Under the pieces are notes generated by a model. That model was not told where the DNA came from. It made no database searches and saw only the letters and a program-made list of their open reading frames with translations. A DNA stretch of 64,000 nucleotides from Aeoliella sp052161615. GTDB taxonomy: Bacteria > Planctomycetota > Planctomycetia > Pirellulales > Lacipirellulaceae. The stretch is taken from NCBI RefSeq assembly GCF_052161615.1, contig NZ_CP197417.1:1612001-1676000 (forward strand), written 5' to 3'. Positions 38,150 through 48,731 of the stretch are shown here, piece after piece. The position numbers and the translations under genes are program-made. Every line of letters starts with the position of its first letter. Position 1 is the first letter of the stretch.

Positions 38150-38950
38150 ATGTCGATTCCGATGATCCGACTTACCACCCTCAGCTTGGCCACGTTGGTG
38201 GTCTTGGTGGCCGCATCGCAGGAGGCTCCCGCCGCGCCAACCAAGGCGGGAAGTGAGTCGCTCGAAGATCTCGGCGGCGACTTGCTCAACGACCCGCTGT
38301 TGGGCGACTTGATTGACTCGGCGAGCAAGCAGAAGGCGGCGTCTCCGCAAGAGAAGGATTCGGCTTCCGATTCAAACGAGCCTGGGTTGCAACCCAACAT
38401 CGACGAGCTTCGCCGACTGCTCGATCCGCCTAAGCCGCCGGCGAAGATCGATGGCGAAGACATTGGCGAGTCGCCACTCGTTCGTATCTCGGGTCGCATG
38501 GCGGCGGCCGGTCAGTTGATCGAGTCGCAGAACGCGACGGGCGAAACTCGCGAGGTGCAAGAAGAGATCGTGTCGGATCTCGACAAGCTAATCGATCAGC
38601 TCAACAAACAGTGTCAGAACTGCAAGAGCGGGCAGTGCAACAAGCCGGGGCAGCAACAAACCCAAGCGCAAACGCCCAAGCCCGGCACTGGCAAGCCATC
38701 GTCCAGCAGCAGTCAGCAGTCAGGCCCTGCCGAATCGAAGGTTTCGCAAGGTGGCGGCGGTGAAGCCCAGCCCGGCAACCCCGCCAGCCAGGACACAGTT
38801 AAACAACTGTGGGGACAATTGCCCGAACGGCTACGTCAACAGCTGTTGCAATCGACGGCCGACGAGTTCCTGCCTAAGTACCGCGCCGAGTTAGAGCAGT
38901 ACTTCCGCCGTCTTGCAGAAGAACAATCGTCCGACTTGAGCCGCGAGTAG
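38150..38950 (+). CDS. Secreted Gln/Ser-rich protein of unknown function
   Basis: A 266-residue exported protein. A signal peptide spans residues 1-29 (hydrophobic TLSLATLVVLVAAS, then EAPAAPT). The mature part has a helical start, a short C-Q-N-C-K-S-G-Q-C cysteine cluster near 163, a Gln/Pro/Ser-rich low-complexity linker (about 170-215), and a conserved-looking C-terminal helix (QLWGQLPERLRQQLLQSTADEFLPKYRAELEQYFRRL). The ATG at 38150 has GAAGGA upstream. The C-terminal pattern recurs after DUF4175 proteins in planctomycetes, in my recollection, suggesting a partner role. Confidence 0.7.
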   Translation: MSIPMIRLTTLSLATLVVLVAASQEAPAAPTKAGSESLEDLGGDLLNDPLLGDLIDSASKQKAASPQEKDSASDSNEPGLQPNIDELRRLLDPPKPPAKIDGEDIGESPLVRISGRMAAAGQLIESQNATGETREVQEEIVSDLDKLIDQLNKQCQNCKSGQCNKPGQQQTQAQTPKPGTGKPSSSSSQQSGPAESKVSQGGGGEAQPGNPASQDTVKQLWGQLPERLRQQLLQSTADEFLPKYRAELEQYFRRLAEEQSSDLSRE

Positions 38951-39008
38951 GACGTAGTCGTTGGTAAGATAATCTGTTTGTGGCCGCTCCATCCCACGAA
39001 GGAACGTT

Positions 39009-40034
39009 ATGATTCGCAGCGCCATTTCCTTCTCGATGCTCGCTGCGTTCTGCGCTTCATCACTACTAGGGCAAACTCCGCAGCCCGAACAAACCGCAGC
39101 CGAACTGGTTCGTCCCGCAAGTGCCGCCGTCGATAAGGGCCTGCAGTTTCTCGCCGCCCAGCAGCGCGAGGATGGTACGTTCCGCTCCAGTGGCATGGGG
39201 CGCAATCCGGCAGTGGTAGCGCTCGGCGGGATGGCCTTCATGGCGAGTGGAAGTTCGCCCGACCGCGGGCCGTACGGTAAGGAAATCACCCGCGCGGTGG
39301 ATTACCTCATCGCCAGCACTCGCCCCGACGGTTTCATCTGCCCGTCCGACGCCCAGAGTCATGGCCCCATGTATGGCCACGGATTTGCCACGTTGTTTTT
39401 AGGCGAAGTTTACGGCATGACCCCTCGCGAGGATTTGCGAGATAGCCTAGCTCGTTCCATTGACCTCATCGTCCGCACGCAGAACAGCGAAGGGGGCTGG
39501 CGTTATAACCCCGCACCACAGGACGCCGACTTGTCGGTAACCATCTGCCAGATTATGGCGCTGCGTGCCGCGCGGAACGCGGGCTTACACGTTCCCAAAG
39601 CGACCATCGACAAGTGCGAAGAATACGTCAAGAAATGCCAAGAGCCCGACGGCGGTTTCAGCTACATGCTCGACAATCGCGGCAGCCTGTTCCCACGCTC
39701 GGCGGCCGGAGTGGTGGCGCTCTATAGCGCTGGCATCTACGAAGGCCCCGAGATCGAACGCGGTTTGCTGTACCTCGACCGCCATCTCCCCAACGCCGCA
39801 CAGGCGGGGCGCGAGTCGCACTACTACTACGGCCATTACTACGCCGTGCAGGCGATGTGGCACTCGGGTGGCGAACGCTGGGAGCGTTGGTACCCGGCCA
39901 TTCGCGACACCCTCTTGCGATCGCAGCGCCCCGATGGCTCGTGGATGGACTCGGTAGGGCCCGAATACGCAACGGCCATGTCGTGCATCATTTTGCAGAT
40001 ACCGAATAACACCCTGCCGATTTTCCAGCGATGA
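39009..40034 (+). CDS. Secreted prenyltransferase/squalene-cyclase-repeat protein
   Basis: A 341-residue exported protein with a signal peptide (about 1-21). The mature chain folds as alpha/alpha-toroid repeats: GLQFLAAQQREDGTFRSSG, VDYLIASTRPDGFIC, TQNSEGGWRYNP and CQEPDGGFSYM each show the QW-like glycine/aspartate turn of squalene-cyclase and terpenoid-cyclase repeats. The catalytic DxDD of true cyclases is not seen, so it is a repeat-fold protein and not a triterpene cyclase. Its stop overlaps the next start as ATGA. Such proteins commonly follow the VWA cluster in planctomycetes. Confidence 0.82.
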   Translation: MIRSAISFSMLAAFCASSLLGQTPQPEQTAAELVRPASAAVDKGLQFLAAQQREDGTFRSSGMGRNPAVVALGGMAFMASGSSPDRGPYGKEITRAVDYLIASTRPDGFICPSDAQSHGPMYGHGFATLFLGEVYGMTPREDLRDSLARSIDLIVRTQNSEGGWRYNPAPQDADLSVTICQIMALRAARNAGLHVPKATIDKCEEYVKKCQEPDGGFSYMLDNRGSLFPRSAAGVVALYSAGIYEGPEIERGLLYLDRHLPNAAQAGRESHYYYGHYYAVQAMWHSGGERWERWYPAIRDTLLRSQRPDGSWMDSVGPEYATAMSCIILQIPNNTLPIFQR

Positions 40035-41239
40035 CCCGTACCGCGTTGCTACATGGGTTCGTGGCGGTGCTTGTCACGATGGGACTAGCCAATGGCCAAG
40101 AAGCGAACACGCAACTAGTGCTCGCTGATGGCGAGCGCGTGGCTGGTGCGCTCACTCAACTCGACGACGACACTCTCGTGCTCACGCCCGAAGGCGCAGA
40201 GCCCAAAGTATTCACACCTGGCCAGTGGGTGCGATGGGGCCATCCGGCAGAACCGGCTCGCAGGCCGATGCTTTATTTCGGCAAGCAATCCATCTTGGTG
40301 GCGAAGGTAGACTGGACCGGCAAAGTGCCGGCATCTATCGATGCCGATTTCGTCACTATTGCCACAACAACATTCGGCGCCGTCCAGCTGCCGCGTCGCG
40401 ACGCACGCGTATTGCTCGTCGAAGCGGCGAAGGAGCCGGAGCTAACTCGGCGACTGCTTCGCGAAGCGAAGAACCCCTCCACGCAAGATCGTGTATGGCT
40501 CGTTGAGGGAGACTTACTTACCGGGAACGTGGTGGGCTTCGACGGCACGACCCTCGACCTGGAGTTCAGCGGCCAGAAGCTTCCCGTCCTCGCAAGCTCG
40601 ATCGCCGCCATTGCCTTCGCTAAAAGGGAACAGCAAACGGGCACTGCACCGCAGTTACTCGTTGGGCTGGGCGATGGCTCGCTCGTCGAGGCGGCATCGG
40701 CAACGTTCGACGCGAAGAAACTCACTGTTCGTTCCTTCGTTGAGCTGACTTCGAAGACCGCGCCCAACGTGGTTTTCGTCCAGTCGCTCGCTCCTGAGAT
40801 CACCTACCTGTCGGACCTCGATCCGGTTGACTTTCGCCACACGCCCTACTTCACCGGTGAGTGGCCTCTGGGTCGCGACCGCAACTTGGTTGGCGAGGAG
40901 TTAAAGTCCTCCGGCGTCCGCCATGCCAAAGGGCTCGCTATGCATTCGGCGTCCCGAGCTGTGTATCGCGTGCCGGAAGGTGCTTCAGAGTTCGCAGCCG
41001 ACATTGCGCTGGACGATACCGTGGCAGGCAGTGGAAGCGTGGTGTTCCGCGTCTACTTGGTGACTGCCGACGGACTCAAGCCAGCCTACGAAAGCCCTGT
41101 CATTCGCGGAGGCGATGCACCGGTACCCGTGTCCGTACCACTCGACGGAGCCTCGGCCCTGGTGCTGATTGTCGACTACGCGGACTATGGCGACGAACGC
41201 GATCACGCCAACTGGCTCGACGCGCGGTTCGTGCAGTAG
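40031..41239 (+). CDS. Secreted NPCBM-domain protein
   Basis: A 402-residue exported protein with a signal peptide (about 1-23, ending near ANGQ). Residues about 25-220 are beta-rich, with repeated pairs such as LADGERVAGALTQLDDDTLVL and LVEGDLLTGNVVGFDGTTLDLEF. The C-terminal 150 residues match the NPCBM/NEW2 domain, with RNLVGEELKSSGVRHAKGLAMHSAS and ADIALDDTVAGSGSVVFRVYL. NPCBM domains bind carbohydrate and are frequent in planctomycete surface proteins. It is translationally coupled to the cyclase-repeat gene and ends the cluster; the next gene is convergent. Confidence 0.83.
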   Translation: MTRTALLHGFVAVLVTMGLANGQEANTQLVLADGERVAGALTQLDDDTLVLTPEGAEPKVFTPGQWVRWGHPAEPARRPMLYFGKQSILVAKVDWTGKVPASIDADFVTIATTTFGAVQLPRRDARVLLVEAAKEPELTRRLLREAKNPSTQDRVWLVEGDLLTGNVVGFDGTTLDLEFSGQKLPVLASSIAAIAFAKREQQTGTAPQLLVGLGDGSLVEAASATFDAKKLTVRSFVELTSKTAPNVVFVQSLAPEITYLSDLDPVDFRHTPYFTGEWPLGRDRNLVGEELKSSGVRHAKGLAMHSASRAVYRVPEGASEFAADIALDDTVAGSGSVVFRVYLVTADGLKPAYESPVIRGGDAPVPVSVPLDGASALVLIVDYADYGDERDHANWLDARFVQ

Positions 41240-41294
41240 GGCGAACGTCTTCCGTAGCCGGACTCGCAAGAGTTCGGGAAGCGTGGCAAAGGTC

Positions 41295-42500
41295 CTAAGC
41301 CCCGAACTTGTTCATCCGCCCCGCGTTGGCGAGGGCGAGCGACATCAGGTACTTCGCTTCGAACTGACCCAGACCACCCTTCAAGCATTCGGCTTCGCCG
41401 AACGACTGACATGGGTCCGTGCGGCAGTACTTGGCCCAGAGCAGCGTCGGCACCGGATGCCAGCTATGACTTGAGAGCATTGCCGGTGTGGAATGGTCGC
41501 CCGTGCAAATGAATACGTCGGGACCAAGTTCCATGATCTTGGGAATGCAGGCGTCGAGCTCTTCGGTCCGCTTGGTCTTGGCTTCGAAGTTTCCGTCCTC
41601 GCCGGTCGAGTCGGTGTACTTAAAGTGAATGAAGAAGAAGTCGTACTTGTCCCAGTTCTCCTTCAGCACTTCCATCTGCTCGTCGAGCGTCTTGGAGTCG
41701 CCGATCACGTCCATGCCAACAAGGCGAGCGAGGCCCTTGTACATCGGGTACACGGCAATCGCCGCGGCCTTGAGGCCATACACTTCTTCGTAACTGGGGA
41801 GCGATGGCTTTGATGCAATTCCACGGAGGGTGCAGCCATTCGCCTTGGGCTCGTCCTTCAGGATTTCGAAGGCCTGCTTCAGGAACTCCGCACACACCTT
41901 GGCAGTCTTCTCGCTACCTTTGTCGTTCGCCTTGGGTGCGAGCGGCGGGACGCCAGTCGCTTGTGGGTCGGTATCGTCGACGTTGCCTTCGAGTCCTTCG
42001 CCACGCAGCACCACTACAAATCGATGCTCTTTCACTGGCTCGACGAACACCTCAATGCCGGGTATCGAAACCTTGCGAAGCTTGATCGCAATCGGGGCGC
42101 TTTCTTCCGAAGCAATGCGGCCCGCGCGGCGGTCGCTGATATTTCCATTGGCGTCGAGCGTGCAAAAGTTCGCGCGGATGGCAATGTCGCCTTCCTTGAG
42201 CTCGAATCCGATGCCAGTGGCTTCGAGTGCCCCGCGGCCGATCATGTATTGAAGCGGGTCGTAACCAAATAGACCCAAATGCCCAGGTCCGCTGCCGGGG
42301 CTAATGCCGGGAAGCACCGGAATGCTGCTACCCAAAACGCCCTCTTTCGCCAGCCGATCCAGGTTCGGCGTCTTGGCGGTTTCGAGCTCCGTCTTACCCC
42401 CGGGGGTCTGTGGCAGGCCTCCCAGTCCATCGCCTACCAGCAGGACGATCTTCGAATCGTTTTTCGTGTGCAAGTCGCGAGTCAGCGTATGGAGATCCAT
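41295..42500 (-). CDS. apgM: 2,3-bisphosphoglycerate-independent phosphoglycerate mutase (ApgM type)
   Basis: A 401-residue enzyme of the alkaline-phosphatase superfamily interconverting 3- and 2-phosphoglycerate. Metal and active-site motifs are LLVGDGLGGLP near residue 20, AKTPNLDRLAKEG, PGSGPGHLGLFGYDP (nucleophile Ser region) and the C-terminal CTGDHSTPAMLSSHSWHPVP. This is the archaeal-type aPGAM family, shorter than GpmI (about 510 residues). It diverges from pgi across a 215-base gap, pairing two glycolytic genes. Confidence 0.9.
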   Translation of the reverse strand: MDLHTLTRDLHTKNDSKIVLLVGDGLGGLPQTPGGKTELETAKTPNLDRLAKEGVLGSSIPVLPGISPGSGPGHLGLFGYDPLQYMIGRGALEATGIGFELKEGDIAIRANFCTLDANGNISDRRAGRIASEESAPIAIKLRKVSIPGIEVFVEPVKEHRFVVVLRGEGLEGNVDDTDPQATGVPPLAPKANDKGSEKTAKVCAEFLKQAFEILKDEPKANGCTLRGIASKPSLPSYEEVYGLKAAAIAVYPMYKGLARLVGMDVIGDSKTLDEQMEVLKENWDKYDFFFIHFKYTDSTGEDGNFEAKTKRTEELDACIPKIMELGPDVFICTGDHSTPAMLSSHSWHPVPTLLWAKYCRTDPCQSFGEAECLKGGLGQFEAKYLMSLALANAGRMNKFGA

Positions 42501-42532
42501 GGGGCGGGGCGGGGGGCTGAGGGCTGGGGAGT

Positions 42533-42544
42533 TTGGGGCCCCAA
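42533..42544. promoter_or_regulatory. Palindrome between apgM and pgi
   Basis: TTGGGGCCCCAA is a perfect 12-base palindrome, 33 bases upstream of apgM in the divergent gap to pgi. It could be a shared operator. Nearby G-rich runs on the plus strand make the region skewed, so chance cannot be excluded. Confidence 0.35.
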
Positions 42545-42715
42545 TCCGATTCGATGGGCGAGGTCATGTTTGCCTCGATTTTGGTTACGAACCGTATTTT
42601 AGCCGCGAAACGCCCCATCGTCACGGGAGCACGTGGGGTACTTGCTTCACGCCCAAACTTCGCGACGATGGAGGGTTCATTCACCACCATCTAAGCCTTC
42701 AGCCCCCACATTCTC

Positions 42716-44095
<1,380 letters not shown>

Positions 44096-44114
44096 CGGGG
44101 CGACCGGCCGTTTG

Positions 44115-44150
44115 TGTCATCCTGAGAGAGCCCCGGCGACTGAAGGATCT
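44115..44150. repeat. Dispersed intergenic repeat (TGTCATCCTGAG...GAAGGATCT type)
   Basis: The segment begins TGTCATCCTGAG and ends TGAAGGATCT. I recall this framework from widespread intergenic repeats in many bacterial genomes. Only one copy is in the window, so the repeat status rests on recall. Confidence 0.45.
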
Positions 44151-44279
44151 CGCTTGCCCTCGGAATCCAAAACGTCTACTCGTCAGCCGAAATCGATGGA
44201 TTCGCCTGTCGAACCGAAGATAGTTGGGGCGATTGTTGGCGGGGTAGGATAACACTTGAATCGCGTCCGGAGTAAGACC

Positions 44280-44543
44280 ATGAAGAAGTCTGGCGAATGT
44301 CCGAAGTGCGAATCGAGGAATGTTCTCCGCGATGTGAAGGCGATTGACCACTATGACTACGGCGTACAGCAAGAAATGAAGGTGGGGATTGATAGTAATC
44401 CCGCGGCGTGGCTCTTCAAAGGCCAAGCAAGCTGCACCGTTTCGGCGTGGGTGTGTGGAGACTGTGGCTTCGTCGAATTCTACGCGGACGATCCCAAAAA
44501 GTTGGTCGACGCGGCCGAAGCGGCACGCCGGCAAAACTTCTAG
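44280..44543 (+). CDS. Small zinc-ribbon protein
   Basis: An 87-residue protein with two cysteine pairs, C-P-K-C at residues 7-10 and C-G-D-C at 59-62, forming a probable zinc ribbon. ARR near the C-terminus ends a short helix. VCGDCGFVEFYADDPKKL is typical of small nucleic-acid or protein-binding Zn-ribbon proteins found next to many unrelated genes. The ATG at 44280 has GGAG 8 bases upstream; the in-frame TTG at 44256 has none. It lies 79 bases before the glycerophosphodiesterase gene. Confidence 0.75.
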   Translation: MKKSGECPKCESRNVLRDVKAIDHYDYGVQQEMKVGIDSNPAAWLFKGQASCTVSAWVCGDCGFVEFYADDPKKLVDAAEAARRQNF

Positions 44544-44622
44544 GCAACGTGATTCATGTGGACGGAATCGTATAGATCCACATCGCTGGTCTCTGGAATT
44601 AATGTAGTCGTCTGTCGCCCCC

Positions 44623-46437
44623 ATGTTCCTAGACCTCTTCCGCACCTTCTGGCGATGCTGGCGACCCCTGGTGCTCGCCGACATCCTGTTCAAGGTCGCC
44701 GCGACGCTGGTCATCACGCCTCTCATCGCGCTTGCGTTTCGCGCCTTCGTCGAAGCCTCAGGCCGCGAGGTGCTTGCCGACGAGGACATCCTGCGTTTTT
44801 TCACCAGCCCCATTGGCCTGGTGAGTGGCGTGCTGATCGGGGGTGTACTGCTAGCCACGCTTGTGCTCGAACAAGCCGTGCTGCTTCGCATTCTATGGAC
44901 CTCCGCGGCGGGGCATTATCCTCGCGTCACTTCGGCGCTCATGGGGGCGATGGCCGATACTTGGACCACCGTGAAGCTAGGCAGCCTACTCGTGGCGTCG
45001 GCCATTTTGCTCACTGCGCCGTGGGCGATACTGTTGGGACTGGTCTACTGGTGGTTGCTGACGGGGCACGACATCAACTACTACCTCGCCGAGCGCCCGG
45101 CCGAGTTCTGGTGGGCCGTCGGCATTGGTGTGGCACTGGTCACGGCGTGTGTCGTGATGCTTGGCATGTTGCTGGCGTCGAACATTTTCGCGGTGCCATT
45201 GGTCGTCGTCCGTCGAATGCACGTTCGTCAGTCGCTACAGCGAAGCCGCGAACTCACCCGCGGTCGGCGGTGGCGGGTGACGGCGTGGCTGCTCGGGTGG
45301 CTCGCCGTGGTGATTGTTTCGCCGTGGCTGTTGTTCGCGGCCTACTTGGCGGTCGGAGGTTGGATTGCCGATTTGCCGGAGTCTCTCGCCGTGTTAACCG
45401 TGCTTGTTGGATTGCTGACGCTAGTTCACTTCGTGCTGTCGTTCGTGCTTCACCTGATAGCGGTCATTGGTTTTGCCCTCATCGTGTGGCGATTGTGGCA
45501 GCGGATGGATCCCGACGCCCTCGAAGCCACCTCGGCTGCCAACGTCGAAGCACTCGACACCGACCGCCAGTGGTTGGTGTGGAACCGTTGGCGGCTAGCG
45601 TTTGCAGGGCTCGTTGGGCTGACGATTGCCGGCATCGTCGGCTCGGCTTCGCTCGCGGGGCTCAAACTGGTCGACGACTGCGAAATCATCGGCCACCGAG
45701 GCGGCGCGGCACACGCGCCGGAAAACTCCCTGGCCGCGATCCGAGGCGCGATTCGAGCCCGAGCGCATTGGGTGGAGATCGATGTGCAAGAAACGAGCGA
45801 CGGCCACGTCGTCGTCGTCCACGATCGCGATCTCAAACGTCTCGCTGGAGACGGGGGCGAGGTCCACGCGTCGACTCTCGAACAACTAGCCAAGCTCGAT
45901 ATCGGTAGTCGCGTTGGCGCTGAATTTAAGGGCGAGCCGGTCGCCACGCTCGACGATGTGCTCGAACTAGCCAAGGGCAGGGTAGGGGTGGTCATCGAAC
46001 TCAAGCAGTACGGCCACGACGACCAACTCGAACAACGCGTCGTCGATCTGGTCGAGAAGCACGAAATGGCGAACGAGGTGATCATCATCTCGCTCGATCG
46101 GAAGATGATCGCCAAGATTCGAGAACTGAGACCCGAATGGAACATCGGGCTTCTCACCGCTGTGAAGATTGGCGACCTCACGCGAATAGACACCGATTTA
46201 CTCGCCGTGAGCAAAGAACTTGCGACCCCGGCACTGGTCGCCCAAGCTCACTTTCGCGACCGCGACGTGGCGGCCTGGACGCTCAACACGCGAGACTCAC
46301 TCGACCGCATGATGGACCGCGGCGTCGACTACGTCATCACCGACGACGTCCCTCTCGCCCGCGAAGTGCTCGCCGAGCGTAACGAACGGCCTCTCCCAGC
46401 GCGCTGGTTGCGGGCACTCGTTGCCGGGATGGATTGA
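44623..46437 (+). CDS. Membrane-anchored glycerophosphodiester phosphodiesterase
   Basis: A 604-residue protein. The first 345 residues contain about seven to eight transmembrane helices, matching the membrane domain found ahead of some GDPD enzymes. The catalytic TIM barrel begins at about 350 with IIGHRGGAAHAPENSLAA, then WVEIDVQETSDGHVVVVHDRDLKRL, with the catalytic HRG, E-N-S, E-I-D and H-D residues all present. The C-terminal AAWTLNTRDSLDRMMDRGVDYVITDD is also family-typical. It hydrolyses glycerophosphodiesters to glycerol 3-phosphate and an alcohol, probably at the membrane. It is convergent with the branching enzyme gene. Confidence 0.9.
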   Translation: MFLDLFRTFWRCWRPLVLADILFKVAATLVITPLIALAFRAFVEASGREVLADEDILRFFTSPIGLVSGVLIGGVLLATLVLEQAVLLRILWTSAAGHYPRVTSALMGAMADTWTTVKLGSLLVASAILLTAPWAILLGLVYWWLLTGHDINYYLAERPAEFWWAVGIGVALVTACVVMLGMLLASNIFAVPLVVVRRMHVRQSLQRSRELTRGRRWRVTAWLLGWLAVVIVSPWLLFAAYLAVGGWIADLPESLAVLTVLVGLLTLVHFVLSFVLHLIAVIGFALIVWRLWQRMDPDALEATSAANVEALDTDRQWLVWNRWRLAFAGLVGLTIAGIVGSASLAGLKLVDDCEIIGHRGGAAHAPENSLAAIRGAIRARAHWVEIDVQETSDGHVVVVHDRDLKRLAGDGGEVHASTLEQLAKLDIGSRVGAEFKGEPVATLDDVLELAKGRVGVVIELKQYGHDDQLEQRVVDLVEKHEMANEVIIISLDRKMIAKIRELRPEWNIGLLTAVKIGDLTRIDTDLLAVSKELATPALVAQAHFRDRDVAAWTLNTRDSLDRMMDRGVDYVITDDVPLAREVLAERNERPLPARWLRALVAGMD

Positions 46438-46443
46438 CCAAGT

Positions 46444-46481
46444 CCCCTCTTCCCGTCCCGGGTGAGGGGCGGGGAGAGGGG
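46444..46481. terminator. Bidirectional terminator-like hairpin between convergent genes
   Basis: CCCCTCT (46444-46450) pairs with AGAGGGG (46475-46481), and inner CCC/GGG tracts extend the stem. It lies 7 bases after the phosphodiesterase stop and 17 before the branching-enzyme stop on the other strand. There is no long T-tract. The C/G-run composition is also common in dispersed planctomycete intergenic repeats. Confidence 0.55.
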
Positions 46482-46497
46482 CGAAAACATTGATCTC

Positions 46498-48336
46498 CTA
46501 CTCTTCCCTATCACGACTGAAGATTACCGCCGTGTAGGGGGGCAATACCACTTCAGCGCTGTACGGCATTTCGTCCCACGGTTCTTCCTCCGACGCGATA
46601 TCGCCGACGGGAGCGTCACCGAAGTCGTCGCTGTAGATCTTCGCGTCGCTACTAAACCGGCACTTCCAAGTCCCGGCCGCAGGGAGGCCGATACGATACG
46701 CGTCGCGGTGAACGTTGGCGAAGTTCAGCACTACCATCACGTCCCCTTCGGGATCGTCGTCCCGCCACCGACGAAACGCGACGATCTTGTCGAGATCGTT
46801 CACGTGGCTCACTTGCACCTGCTGTCCCGATAGCCCGTGCGAATTGCCATCGCGATTCAGTCGAAGGCGAATCAAGTCGCGATAGAGCCGCACAATGCCC
46901 TTGAACTCGTCGGCCTGATCCCAGTCGATCGGGTTTCCGTCGTCGAACCAACCAAAACGCAGGAACTCTTGCCCCTGGAACAGCATCGGCACGCCGGGCG
47001 CCGTAAACACCAGCGCCGCGGCGAGCGTGGAACGCTTCTGAGCGAACAAGCCCGTCGGGTCGTCGGGATTGATCTCCGAAACCACGCGCTGTTTACCGTT
47101 CGCCACTTCGTCGTGCGATTCGCTATAGATTACCCGCTCGAAGGCGTCGATGTTGTAGCGATAATTCACCGCGTCGCGAATGGCGATCATCGAGCGATCG
47201 GCATCGTGGGCGGCTTGCACCACCGCGCGAACTGGATGTACGAACGCTGCGTCCCACTGGCTGTTGAATCCCGCGCCGCCGAAGTCCACGGGCTTCGTAA
47301 GCCATTCGTTCTTTTGCAGGTCCTCGGCAATGGTCACCGCCTTGGGGAATTGCTCGATAACGGAGCGATTGATCCACTGGGCGAGCGACCAGCCTTCGGG
47401 GATCGTCTTCTCTTCCGTGCCGTCGACCGAGCGAATGAATAGCGTCATGTCGTAACGCAACCCATCCATGTGATAATCTTCTAGCCACATTAGCGCGTTG
47501 TCGCGGATGTACGACCGCACCTCACTGCGCCCATAGTCTGGGCGCGAGTCGCCCCATGGCGTGACGCTCCGCCAATCGTTGTAGAAGTAGATGCCCCCCT
47601 TGTCGTTCTCGCTCCAGCCGTCGAACTGCCAGATGTCGAGGTCGCTGGGACCGAAGTGGTTGTAAACGACATCCAGAATCACGCCGATTCCATGCTGATG
47701 CGCGAGCCGAACCAGCTTCTTGAGCGCGTTGGGTCCCCCGTACGCCGACTCCACCGCGTAGATGTGAGCGGGGTTATAACCCCAGGAGTAATCACCCGCG
47801 AACTCGGCAAGCGGCATCAGTTGAATCGCGTTGACGCCCAGCTTCTTGAGGTAGGTCAGCTTGCGGCCGACCTCGGCCAGCGTGCCGGGCCCATCCTCGC
47901 CCGTCGCGTTGAACGTGCCGACGTGCATCTCGTAGATCACTAGCTCATTGAGCGGCGCGAGCTCGAAGTCGTCCCCCTGCCAATCGAATGAAGGGTCGTG
48001 GACCACCGTGTTGCCTACCGAATTCGTCACCTCGCGGGCGTACGGATCGATTCGGCGGAACGACTGCTCGCCGTTGTGAATTAGATAGAGGTACTCATCC
48101 CCAAACTTCACGCCCGGGACATCCACGTACCAGTGGCCGTTCCCTTCGGGCTCCATGGGGGTCCGCTCTTCGTCCCATTCGTTAAACGTCCCAATGACAT
48201 AAATCGCATCGGCGTGCGGCGCCCACACTCGAAACGCGGCACCTTTTTCGTGCTTGATACAGCCCATGCCCTCAAGATGCAGCGTGACAGCGCTTGAGGC
48301 GTAAAGATGCGTATTGGCGTCGGGCATGGTGGTCAT
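46498..48336 (-). CDS. glgB: GH13 1,4-alpha-glucan branching enzyme-like protein
   Basis: A 612-residue GH13 enzyme. A CBM48 domain occupies about 18-105 (FRVWAPHADAIYVIGTFNEWDEE). The barrel follows, with DVVYNHFGPSD near 222, the nucleophile D296 in DGLRYDMT, the acid/base E338 in TIAEDLQKNEW, and D409 in SESHDEVANGKQR. The S-H-D-E-V form and domain order fit a branching enzyme (GlgB) or close alpha-amylase relative, not a debranching enzyme. The protein is shorter than E. coli GlgB and lacks the extra N-terminal domain. It likely shapes glycogen; no other glycogen genes are in view. Confidence 0.8.
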   Translation of the reverse strand: MTTMPDANTHLYASSAVTLHLEGMGCIKHEKGAAFRVWAPHADAIYVIGTFNEWDEERTPMEPEGNGHWYVDVPGVKFGDEYLYLIHNGEQSFRRIDPYAREVTNSVGNTVVHDPSFDWQGDDFELAPLNELVIYEMHVGTFNATGEDGPGTLAEVGRKLTYLKKLGVNAIQLMPLAEFAGDYSWGYNPAHIYAVESAYGGPNALKKLVRLAHQHGIGVILDVVYNHFGPSDLDIWQFDGWSENDKGGIYFYNDWRSVTPWGDSRPDYGRSEVRSYIRDNALMWLEDYHMDGLRYDMTLFIRSVDGTEEKTIPEGWSLAQWINRSVIEQFPKAVTIAEDLQKNEWLTKPVDFGGAGFNSQWDAAFVHPVRAVVQAAHDADRSMIAIRDAVNYRYNIDAFERVIYSESHDEVANGKQRVVSEINPDDPTGLFAQKRSTLAAALVFTAPGVPMLFQGQEFLRFGWFDDGNPIDWDQADEFKGIVRLYRDLIRLRLNRDGNSHGLSGQQVQVSHVNDLDKIVAFRRWRDDDPEGDVMVVLNFANVHRDAYRIGLPAAGTWKCRFSSDAKIYSDDFGDAPVGDIASEEEPWDEMPYSAEVVLPPYTAVIFSRDREE

Positions 48337-48703
48337 GAAAGGTTCTCGCGTTAGTGTGTCTTCACTCCGCTAGCAGCGGCGTCGCACCCCCTTAAGCAAC
48401 CGCCGTGCCATCGTCCACTTCATCGCCGGAGATCTACGCCTAGCTATTAGAATTGTTAGGATTGGCAAGTTGCATAGGCCGGGGCGAAGTCGTTCGCGCC
48501 AGCGCGGCGAGCACACTGATCGTCGGGCGCGCACCTGGCGAGCGGAGGTGAAGCGATGGGGATTTCGAGAAGATGGGGGCCGCAGCGGCATGTTGGGGTA
48601 AATGTCCAAATCAGCCCGAATAGGTCCCAAATTTCCACAAGCACATGTTCGCGAAAACACCTAAACGATTGCTCTGTATGGAGTTGCGGTAATTATTTCA
48701 GTC
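48337..48703. other. Gene-free stretch upstream of glgB and the response regulator
   Basis: This is the first part of a 639-base gap between divergent genes. Short reading frames occur, but none has a ribosome binding site or recognisable protein. The glgB promoter should lie here; no convincing hexamer pair was found. The remainder of the gap (48704-48975) holds the response-regulator promoter and its leader. Confidence 0.5.
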
Positions 48704-48731
48704 TTGACGGCACCTGTCAGCCCGATATAAT
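48704..48731 (+). promoter_or_regulatory. Strong sigma70-type promoter for the two-component operon
   Basis: TTGACG (48704-48709) and TATAAT (48726-48731) are separated by 16 bases; they match 5 of 6 and 6 of 6 consensus positions. The start site would be near 48738, giving a leader of about 235 bases before the response regulator. A small inverted repeat, ACCTG (48740-48744) with CAGGT (48751-48755), lies at the predicted 5' end. No reading frame with a good start is visible in the leader. Confidence 0.75.

Noticed and set aside
39009..40034. True squalene-hopene cyclase
   Set aside because: Only the toroid repeat pattern is present; the catalytic DxDD motif is not seen, the protein is about half the usual length and it has a signal peptide.
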